Shown piece after piece: positions 40,668 to 52,600 of a stretch of DNA of 64,000 bases. The position numbers and the translations under genes are program-made. The DNA is from Watersipora subatra (lineage: Eukaryota; Bryozoa; Gymnolaemata; Cheilostomatida; Watersiporidae). Below the pieces are notes generated by a model. It saw only the letters and a list, made by a program, of their open reading frames with translations. It was not told the DNA's origin and ran no database searches. Where the stretch lies: NCBI RefSeq assembly GCF_963576615.1, contig NC_088708.1, positions 54,175,196 through 54,239,195 of the forward strand, given 5' to 3'. Every line of letters starts with the position of its first letter. Position 1 is the stretch's first letter.

Positions 40668-43600
40668 GTAGGTATTGCTTAATAAAATTAAAAAGCATGG
40701 GATATGTGAATGACATCGCTTGTGTAAATGCAATATATTAGAACATTAAAAGTACAGCGATTATCGTTTTGATGAAAGCCTATACTCACCTTGAAAGAGG
40801 TCATTTGGCTCATATTGTCATACTCCTAACCCTAGCTATAAGTTGCAATGTTGAACCTACCATCTGATATTTAATGCTACAAATTGCATCACAATCACCC
40901 ATTACAGCACTAATTAGTGCTGTAGGTAGAGTCAACTAAAATACTGCACATGCACTTTCTGTTTTGCAATATTTTCCCTGCTATGCTGCACTGCTCATCA
41001 ATGTTGGTTATTTATGTTCAAAAACCTTGGAATATGACCTCACTCTGGAAAGTAATTTTAGAGTTGAACCTAAAGATTTCTTCATTAAGGAAAATTTTAG
41101 ATAAATATTTTATATTTATCCACCTTGGCATAAAGACATTCAAGATTTTAACATTTTGTGTCTATCTAATTCAACAAAATGCATACTTATTCGTATATGA
41201 GTGTCATAAGTAAAGATATTATTTTTCACTTATGTTATTTTTCAAATAAGTTATTCGCATAAAGCATTGAGCAGACGATAAAATGGATTTTGTAAATCAA
41301 CAGTCTCTAAAACATCGGCCTTTGAATTCTACTATTTCTTTTCGCGTAAAGATGTAAAGGGAGGCGATTTGCATCGAACAGAAGTCATCGGATATCTTTA
41401 AAGGAACATATTTTTAAAGACATTATTTTTGAAGTTGCATCATAATACCATGTGAAACAATTAACTCGCATGAACGCACCCACTACTTGTTAAGCTATGC
41501 TCGACACAATACAGCACCTTTCATTAAAATTATTCACTTGTTTATATTACTAAAACATCAAAAGTGGGCTCATTGTGCTGTTAAACAAAGTCACCTCCTT
41601 CGCCAAGATCTTGACGTAAGCTAAAGTCGCTGGCCTATTCACATGGCTCACACATTAGCATAGCTAAAGACATTAACATCGTCAAACAGAGCTTATGTTA
41701 ATACAGGTGAATCTAGTGTTGCCAATGTGAGCCATCCGTCTACAGCATATCATGCTCTCTTATTTACCTCCAATCGTAACGTACCCCATGAAAAGTGTCC
41801 AATTGCGTCTAACAATATCAACAGTGTTTATACATTAGCATAGTCTCGTTAATCAATCATTCAATGTCCCACGTTCATGCTAGCAATACAAACTGCGACG
41901 TCTCGTTACATAACCTTTTATCACGCGACAGCGTCATTTCTAAAATAATCTTTGGGCTCTCAAAGAGGATGCTTGCACCTGTGTAGTTCTCATGTCGAAA
42001 AAGCCTTCCTTTTCTGGACGATCAACTATCCGTTCCGTTGGGTATGTAGTTTAAATATTGCAGCTGACTGTCTCTTAATAAATGTGATATGTTACCAACT
42101 GCCAATTCATATCTACATGTAAATCATGTTTATACTATAAAATAACTTTAATACCTAAAGATAAACTTATGGGTCTGAATGACCCTTTGTATTTAACAAT
42201 GGATTAATCTGTTTTGTTCAGCGATATCAAATAGACTTTGTGTATCTTTAGACTATGTTGTGTCTATTATTAGATGTCTATTACTCTAGTTACCAAAATG
42301 TATTTTTTCTGTTCAAGAATAATTTTTGTGTATACCTGATCTAGTTTACCTTGATCTTGATAATACTCCTCTGCATGTAATCTATCTATTATGCTGGTTC
42401 ATTATAGTAAGAGTCATGCTATCAATTTATTTGTCAAAAGTTTATTTTCATAAAATCTAGATAAAACGATGTAACAGCAGACTCTTTTTTTCGCTATAAA
42501 ATATTATATTTTAACATTAAGTTTGTTAGAGCTCTCGCCTAGGTTGTCAAAAATATTACCTATGTAAAATATTTAATAATAAGTCTCTCTCTCTCTTAAC
42601 TGTATGTTATAACGGTTTTAATTCTAAAATTATTGCCTTGTTTGAAGAAGCTGACATCGCTGAATCATTTATCACCACCTATTACTAAATCCTCTCGGAT
42701 GTGTGCATAAGTTGGGGCTTACTCATTTATAATAGACACATTCATCTTATTTTTGGAAGCTTCACTTGATGTTCTATGTCCACGCGAGTGTACATAGAAC
42801 AAAGAAACATGTATAATTAATAGAGCAGCGTGACTGCGCCAATCAATTTCTTTCACTAAATTCTCATATGTTAAACATATCAGTCATGACAAGCAATCAA
42901 AACCTTATTTGATTAAACGAAATCCTATTTGATGTCTTACACGTCATCTCCATTGTATAGATGGTTGCGTTGTTATGTGCATTCGCATTGCCATGTGAAC
43001 ACTCACTAATATAAATGGAACAGTATACTATGAGAATATAACGGCTGAGATTTTTCTAGAATGCATGAATCCTGGGTGACAATGAGATGGGCTACAAACA
43101 CATACACAGGCATATACAACCTTTGTATTTAAATCTAGTATAAATGTCAATAGAAAGGGAATCCTGATTTGCTTTTTGCAATACACAAAAGACAATAAAG
43201 TCTGCTTTTTCTTGCTAGTAAATAGTTTCTCATATAAATTTACCAAAAAATAGTTTTACCTGGTGTATTTTAGGAATATGTACTATTTTAAAATTAGTTT
43301 AAAAGTTTGGAAAAGTTTTATTGTGTTGTTTAGGGGGAGTTCGACAGAAAGCCCAACCGATAAGGATGTTGAAGGATCTCAAGCTGACCCGACAGAGGTT
43401 GCAGGAGATGATAGCATCAATGTGGTTGTCAGGTGAGCTCAGTGTTCTTTTCATACATTTCAAGCTGTTGACATCCTCGAGCAGAAATACAACTTAATGT
43501 GCACTCGCGGTCTTGTTTGTCATATTATATTACCAAAGGCTACGCGTATTACCATATGCTGCACTTATTACCACAGGCTACACTTATTACCACAGTCTAC

Positions 43601-46600
43601 ACTTATTACCACAGGCTACACTTATTACCACAGGCTAAACTTATTACCACAGGCTACAGTTATTACCCCAGTCTAGAATCATGTGGAATTACTACCGCAT
43701 ATAGCAATTAACAATTAGCTTGATTTAAATTTTTCCTGCATGACACGTTTTCATGCTACGTATCGCACTTTATAAGCATCAGCAAAAACTTAGGAAGAGT
43801 AATGGGCCAATCAGAGAGCATTTTGCAGTTACAATATTAGTTTAGGCCGCTAGCATATACATTGCTGCCACATTGACACATATCTGTAAAACATGATTCA
43901 TTCTTTCCGCTATTTATTGTTCAATGCTAATCTTGAGCTTGTCGAAGTACCTGCTTCAGTTGTCAAATGTATGTTGTATAGATTCCTCGTTTAAGAGATT
44001 TTTAGGAATTTTTAATACTCCATTGTCTGATGCTTTACCAATTAGCACCTGCTGAGCAGCTTCTACAAGGATACCAAATCCTGTCAAATATTTTAATAAT
44101 TATCTGAGTTATTTGTGTTGAATAAAACAGTTCATTGCTGTTCTATATAAACTGCAGGGTGAGGCCTCTGAACAGTAGCGAAACAGAAAAGAGAGACCCA
44201 TCCACAGTGCAGTTTCCTGGAGATGGTGTCCTCTTGGTGAGTCTAGTCATATGGTTTCTATATATCTGGGGTCAGTCAGCTTTTGATTTCTATGCATGTT
44301 GCACGTAAACACTGAATAGCGGGAGTTCTATTGCGCTGTGGAAAACAATAAACTTGGTGACGCATCTCTCAGTCTGAACTTGGTGACGCATCCCTCAGTC
44401 TGATGTCAAGGAATTCTTGTGGTATCAAATTCTGTTGAAAGTCATAAAATGCTTTTCCTGCTTGAACTGTCAACTTCCCTCCTTTTCTGAAAACTGATTG
44501 TTTATATCACCATCTAAACCTTAACACATTCACACTACAAGGAACTTCACCGTTATTTGACCTCTAAAAAGGAATTGACTAGATTTCATAGGCTGCAACT
44601 GTTTACACCTAGAGTATATGTACACACTTTTCCTCTTGTTGAAAGTAACTATTAGCTCTCACATAGACTGTGAGGTGTGGGTGGCATCTTATCAGGGCTG
44701 ACTGCAGCATGCAGGTGAACTACCTCTTTATTAGCCTGTTTATCCATTACACTGATTTATAGTTCATTTTTATGTTCAACCTACAATGCAACATTTATGA
44801 TCGTTTTCACCCTCAACTTTACACTGAGAAAGAAAAATGTTTGAGATCTAACTCTTCGTTATTCCATCATATGACGGGCCGCATATTTCGTGTAACGCTA
44901 TTAAGTCCTGAATGGACATCATAATAGGCTTTGTCATTTGACGTTGACATGTTTGAGGGACGTGACAAGATCGCTTGTCAACGCGGCGTGGGCCTGTAAG
45001 GCACGCTCAGGATTGTATGACCATGTATTGTTTTGTTGCATGATTTAGCGAAATTCATTTAACGTCACAAGGACAGTAGAATGGATGATATTAAAAGAAA
45101 TCTGGTCGTACGAATATATTCTGCTGTATTTTATACCACATTTATACTGTTAGAGTATACGAAGCAACAGACATTCCACTGCTTATGAAGGTAACACTGG
45201 TCAATTCTATGGTCAAGTCAATGGTCAATTCAATTTAATGGTCAAGTCAACTCAATTCATTAGTCAATTCAATGGTCGATTCAACAATGGCATTATTGAA
45301 TTGACCGAGAAAGAGAAAAATGCCTTTCAATTTCTGTGCAGAGGCTGCACTTTGTGGCAGCTGACCAAGAACAGCGATGTTGTAACATCCTGGTTTAACC
45401 TCAAAGAGAACAAAGCTAACTCAGATTTAATAAGAAAATAGTGCCACGGGAGCGTCTGTGATTGCTCTCTAGAGAAATCCTAAATAATGGTAATCACCTC
45501 GAACAGGAAATGAGTTACAGAGAACATGTCAAACACAATTTATTAAAAAACAATAGAAGTCTGCTATGAAATCTACTCTTCCTCAATTAAGCTCTCTTGA
45601 TGATGAGGTGGTTATGCGCCTTGCAGACAGGTGTTGGCATGTTTGATGTGCTTATCAAATGGTATTCTATATTTACCTTGCTTTCCAAAGCTGTCAGATT
45701 ATCATGAATGTCACTTACATGTTTATTCTACGAGCTTATACCGGCTGGCTATGATAAAATTATCTCAAACAAAGATTTTTAGTTTTGTTACGTGTCATGT
45801 TGATGTCGAGTTCTGTTCATTTTATGATTTTAAACAAAAAAGAATGGCATCAGCTGCAACTGTACTATTTATAGCTATTATGGCCTTGGAATGCTGATTA
45901 CTGAAGTAATATTACAAGTACCCACAGGATAGCACTATTAATTATCTGTTATGATAACCATTTGATACAGGTTCTCATGGTGTTGGTTCATGTCTTAATA
46001 ACCATTCGCTCATAAACTGCTCTAGTTGTTGAGTAACTCGATGCTGTTTCTTCTCTCTTATGAATTTGATATGAATCATTCGGTCGTTAAAAAACTATAG
46101 TACGGTAATTCTGTTCTATCGACATTAGACAGTGAGTCTATTGGTTCAATTCACCTCTTATTGGTCTATTTTGTCAGTTGAATTCATGTGAGCCTTTGAC
46201 AAACTTGCCACATTCAGTGAAGAAATACAAACGAGATCTGGAATAAATCAGACTTATTTTATACTGTTGTTTAATTTGTCTTTTGCTCTACATTTGATGA
46301 CTATGATAGCATCTCTGGCCTGCGTCTTTTGCACTACATTTGATGGCTATGATAGCATCTCTGGCCTGTGTCTTTTGCATTACATTTGATGACTATGATA
46401 GCATCTCTGGCCTGCGTCTTTTGCACTACATTTGATGGCTATGATAGCATCTCTGGCCTGTGTCTTTTGCACTACATTTGATGACTATGATAGCATCTCT
46501 GGCCTGTGTCTTTTGCACTACATTTGATTATTATGATAGCATCTCTGGCCTGTGTCTTTTGCATTACATTTGATGGCTATGATAGCATCTCTGGCCTGCG

Positions 46601-49600
46601 TTTTTTGCACTTCATTTGATGACTATGATAGCATCTCTGGCCTGCGTCTTTTGCATTACATTTGATGGCTATGATAGCATCTCTGGCCTGCGTCTTTTGC
46701 ATTACATTTGATGGCTATGATAGCATCTCTGGCCTGCGTTTTTTGCACTTCATTTGATGACTATGATAGCATCTCTGGCCTGTGTCTTTTGCACTACATT
46801 TGATGACTATGATAGCATCTCTGGCCTGTGTCTTTTGCACTTCATTTGATGACTATGATAGCATCTCTGGCCTGTGTCTTTTGCACTACATTTGATTACT
46901 ATGATAGCATCTCTGGCCTGCGTCTTTTGCACTACATTTGATGGCTATGATAGCATCTTTGGCCTGCGTCTTTTGCACTACATTTGATGACTATGATAGC
47001 ATCTCTGGCCTGTGTCTTTTGCACTACATTTGATTATTATGATAGCATCTCTGGCCTGCGTCTTTTGCACTACATTTGATGACTATGATAGCATCTCTGG
47101 CCTATGTCTTTTGCACTACATTTGATGGCTATGATAGCATCTCTGGCCTGCGTTTTTTGCACTTCATTTGATGACTATGATAGCATCTCTGGCCTGTGTC
47201 TTTTGCACTACATTTGATGACTATGATAGCATCTCTGGCCTGTGTCTTTTGCACTTCATTTGATGACTATGATAGCATCTCTGGCCTGTGTCTTTTGCAC
47301 TACATTTGATGACTATGATAGCATCTCTGGCCTGTGTCTTTTGCACTACATTTGATGACTATGATAGCATCTCTGGCCTGTGTCTTTTGCACTACATTTG
47401 ATTACTATGATAACATCTCTGGCCCGCATCTTTTGCACCACATTTGATTACTATGATAGCATCTCTGGCCCGCATCTTTTGCACTACATTTGGTTACTAT
47501 GATAGCAGTTTTGCCCTGTAGTCAAGATTTTCTTTGTCAAAGGTATATATCTCAGTTATGTTGGCTTTTTAAACAACCTCAGAAGCAGTGGTATATAATA
47601 GCATCGTGCCTAATTCTTTCTGGTTCTTATCTAATTGCTGGTAAATTGATATTTTAGATTTAGACAGTGTCATCTAGTCTTAAAGTTTACTAAATTGACT
47701 GTTGTGCTCTAATGTCTATAATCCGCATTTCATGATAAGCTGTTGATAACAAATTTAAATAAATGTCATTGTTAAGCTGTCTGTCCGTGACTCCTGTTTG
47801 TTCTCATGTCCAACATTTTTGGAAAATTGTGGCCCTATAGTAGCAGTGATAGCACACAGCCACATTCTTAGATAATTTGGTTTGATGGCTGCAATGTAAT
47901 TCACATCTAAAGTTTTCCAGTTCTGTATAAGAGGCCGTTTTTATAGGGTTATAATGTCAACCTATTCGTCGTCTTTCCGATAAACTTTTTGTTCTGTCAA
48001 AAGCTACATTAAATAGTAATTCATGGTACATGTATTTATGCCTGTTTTAAATAAATACTGTATTTTTCTATATACAGTTACTAGTTAAATTTTTAAAAGG
48101 GGTCATGTTGTTTCTTTAGACAGTTGGTGTGCCGCATTCAACTTCGTATCGCATGCTCTAGCGGAGCAGGTGAAATGTGTCATCCGTCAGCCTACTCTTG
48201 TCATTCTTCAGTGTTGTATTTAAACTGTATGAAAAATAAGTATGTATTCTCATTCCATGCCGGCTGTTTATTTGTACTCCTTATTATTCAATACATCACG
48301 ACAGCACTCGGACAGCAGATAGGGTCTGATAGCGGAGAACATGAAATCAATCATAGGTTTGTACAAGCAATAGGCTTATGATGATTAGCTAGATTACTGC
48401 TGTTAAGCCGGAGAGTTTTCCTATATCAACAAAAGGATGTTTGATAGTTAGGTGAATGCGCTTAGCTATGTCCGTGAGGAACAGTGGCACCAGGGAGGCA
48501 TTACAATAGCTGTCATGCTGTTAATTCTAGAAACAAAGGCCAACTGAATTGCGAGCAATTTGGCATTACATTTAGCCATTTTGATGCAATTGCAAATTGC
48601 ATCAAAATATGATGCAATTGCATCATATTTTGTGTATATAATGTGAAAAATATATAATGTGAAAAATGGGTATGGATGTAGAAAGTTCTGATGGAATCTT
48701 ATTCCCTAGTTACAATTATGTCTTCAGGTGGTTAGCTGCTCTTCATTAGCTTAATATATACATGTAAGAGAACACACGGAGATATTGTAAATTAGTGTCA
48801 GTTTTTGAGTTGGTCACATGATATCTTTTTTATCACGGTAGTAGGTAAGCTGATAAAACAACACTTCACATTTTCTGCAAACTTTTCTTGTACACTGATA
48901 CAAATATATGTATCAGCTTGTGACAAATGTGTCTTATGCTATTAATTCTAGAAGCAAAATACAACTGACTTTTCAGCAATGGCTCTAAATTTAGCTAGTC
49001 TAATGATGCCTCTTGCATTACATGTTGTAAGAAGAACTTTGGGGTTGTTGATTTGGGCATCAATTTAAAGGTTTTGCCATGAAACGCCATATAGATTCTA
49101 TAATGTCTGATATCATGTTCAGAGTTGATAGAGGTCATGGCAAGTTTATTTTTGAAAGAAATCACTTTACAAGTTCCGGTATTATTTATCGGTTCTTTTA
49201 GCCAGTCTGCCAACATTTACCATCGTAGTGTAATCAGTCTTGAATTTGAAGAATGAACAAATGTGTCTAGCCAACTTATAGATAAAACACATGATACCAT
49301 ATTTGTATGGATAAAACTACACCAATAATTGTATGCGTAGAGTCATTGCAAAATAACTATTTTCCGGTTCCATTTGTACAGTAACGATATTACTCTTACA
49401 AGGTTTCTTGGTTTCAGGTGAACAGCAATGGGTCTCTCAAACCGTTCACATTCAATGTTCTGTTTGAGCCAGAAGCTTCACAGAAAGATGTATTTGAACA
49501 CTCTGGAGTTAAAAAGCTTGTGGCCATGGCTGTTGATGGGTATGTTAGTACTAGCTAAATTATCGCCTGACAAATCTGACTTTTTAGTAATTTGTTAGAT

Positions 49601-52600
49601 TTTGAGTCTGTGAGCAAGGTTATGGTTTACTTCTCACAAGTGTAGCTGCTCAAGAAGTAAGCAGAGTTGCTAAAGAAAGTGTAGACCTTGATCAATACAA
49701 CAAGAGACTTACATTAGACCTATCCTTTTCTGTATGTTGAACTACTCACAACCATCATTTGTTTGGACTGATACAACCTTGTTTGTGTAGGGACATTAAA
49801 AAGCCTAGACATTGAACATTGAATAGCGTACAGTAACACACAGTAATGTAGAGTGGCATACAGTAATGTACAGAAACGTACAGTAACATACAGTAATGTA
49901 CATTAACGTACAGTAATGTACAGTAACGTACAATAATGTACAGTAATGTACAGTAACGTACAGTAATGTACAGTAATGTACAGAAATGTACAGTAATGTA
50001 CAGTAACATGCGGTAATGTACAGTAATGTACAGTAATGTACAGTAATGTACAGCAACATACAGTAATGTACAGTAACATACAGAAACGTACAGTAATGTA
50101 CAGTAACGTACAGTAGCGTACAGTAATGTACATTAACGTACAGTAATGGACATAAATGTACAGTAACATACAGTAATGTACATTAACGTACAGTAATGTA
50201 CAGTAATGTACAGTAACATACAGTAATGTACAGTAACGTACAGTAATGTACAGAAATGTACAGTAATGTACAGTAACATGCGGTAATGTACAGTAATGTA
50301 CAGTAACGTACAGTAATGTACAGCAACATACAGTAATGTACAGTAACATACAGAAACGTACAGTAATGTACAGTAACGTACAGTAGCGTACAGTAATGTA
50401 CATAAATGTACAGTAATGTAGAGTAACATGCAGTGATGTACAGTAATGTACAGTAATGTACAGTAACATACAGTAATGTACAGTAACGTACAGAAACGTA
50501 TAGTAATGTACAGTAACGTACAGTAACTTGCAGTAATGTAAAGTAACGTACAGTAATGTACATTAAACAGCCTATATTGTCTCACACCTATTTCCAGGAT
50601 GCAGTACTGTACAATATGCATATACAGTATACACGAAAGAGTCAAATATAGTTGTACCTTCAACAGGATGCAGTATAATATTAATAACAGTAATAATAAC
50701 AAACAAAAATTACAGTACAACACTCTGGTGAGACACTCGCTCGCACACCTTCGTTTGCGCCATCTGTCGCCAGAATCACCGATCAGTCACCGTTGTCATT
50801 CTTTGTAACAGACACAGTCACATCGGACAATCGTCCGAAACTCAGATGTTGTCTGGGCAATTAAAAGTCCGGGGAAATAGAGTTCGAAGTGCAGCGTGTG
50901 TCGACTGTATCAAGTAATGACACGGGGTCGACTGTATATGTAAAGCCTTCAAATTGTAAAAACCAGTTTACCGACTACAGCCTCAGATTCTATGATTGCG
51001 TGTTTGTTTCTATGCTTATAATTTTCTGAATGATGTGCATGTGGTAAGCGCTTGCATTCAAACATTAACTATTGATCTAATATAAAAACACACTTTAAAT
51101 CTTGAATATTTTTCATTAATACAATTTTTATTGCTGGTTGTTGCTGTGACTTGCGGGTTGTTGCCATGCAAGCCAGGCAATTGCAATTAGAATAATACAT
51201 AACAAGCTACTGTATATTGAGAGATGGAGCGAGGATTGGCTATCTGCCAAGGGCGACGACTCAACAGCAAATTTAATCAAGTAATACCTGCAATTGTCCG
51301 ACTCCAATTGAATAATGGAAAATAACTGCTGAACATGGCTGCTGATTGAAGACGGACTGACTTCTAATTAAAATCTACTCTAGTAGTTGTACTGCTGACC
51401 CCTATAGTTATTGGCAGCACACATGATTTTTGTGCATTGGCTACCTTTAGGTAGCCAATGCACAAAAACCATTAGGCAGTCATTGCAACAAATATCTTGA
51501 GGATATTTGTTGCAATGTAGTTGCATGTTTCTCTTACCTTGGATAGTCAAATAGATGATAGCTTACAATCCTTGTAAGCCCTCCGCTGTTGGGCTCTAAT
51601 GCTAAGGGGCTTGTGTATAGATTACCAAAGACAGTAAACGCTCCTATAGCGTAAACCTTCTTACACGTAAACCTTCTACCTAACGTGAACAATTTATGGT
51701 AAAGTTTTGCTTCGTATTATGAAAGAAATTTCATATATTATGCAAGAAAATCCATATAAATGTCAGTAACGTACAGTAAGGTACTATAAGTGTCAAATCG
51801 ACGCAAGTTCTCAAATGCAATTTGAATATCGAGAGTCTCATAGTTGGCCTTGAAAACATCTTTTTTTCTTGCTGTACATGGGAGAGAAAAGTTATATATT
51901 ACATGTATATGTATTTATATCATGCATTCTATATTATGCCTATATATACATGTATTATATATACTAGTACTCTTGCTGGGTAACGGTGCTTCTTAAGTCG
52001 GTAAAACGCACATACAAGGCACTAGCAGCGCACATACATTGTGGATACAACGCCGACTCAAGTAATTAACAACGATTTAACAACAAAATCTTTATATTTA
52101 TAGTCTATTAATAAAACAGGTCTAAGACATTACACAAATTATTCTATTTATTATCTGTTTTAAAACAGGTCTAAAACATGTTTGTTATCTGTTTTAAAAC
52201 AGGTCTAAAACATTACAACTCCTTTGTTTAAGGCAACCCTGAGCTCTTAAGTGCATTTTTTTTCCGTTGTGATGCTAGTGTATGCGCGTTGTATCCGCAT
52301 TGTTTGTGCGTTGCTAGTGCCTTGTATGCGCGTTGCGCATGCGTTGTATGCGCGTTTTACCGACCTAAGATGCACCGTTATCCCCCTGCTGTCTAGCATA
52401 CCATGCCCATCGTCAAGGGTGCCGATAAAGTGCACAGATTAAGTAGCTGCACTATTATGTAAAAGTACCTAAAGGTGGTTTATTGGTGCAGGTGTTACAG
52501 TGTTACATTGGTGTCAATGAAGTACCTAAAGGCGGTTTATTGGTGCAGGTGTTACAGTGTTACATTGATGTCAGTGAAGTATTTAACGACGGTTTATTGG

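Noticed and set aside
45238..45441. 67-codon frame with a protein-like C-terminal half
   Set aside because: Begins in ATGGTCAATTCAA simple repeats, lacks a donor or polyA context, and no family is recognised.
46278..47506. Regularly spaced repeat array considered as CRISPR
   Set aside because: Units are directly adjacent with no unique spacers, and the surrounding genes are animal genes.
49755..50723. Tyr/Cys-rich - strand open frames up to 196 codons
   Set aside because: 10-bp minisatellite; all frames open simply because TAA/TAG/TGA are rare in that strand of the unit.
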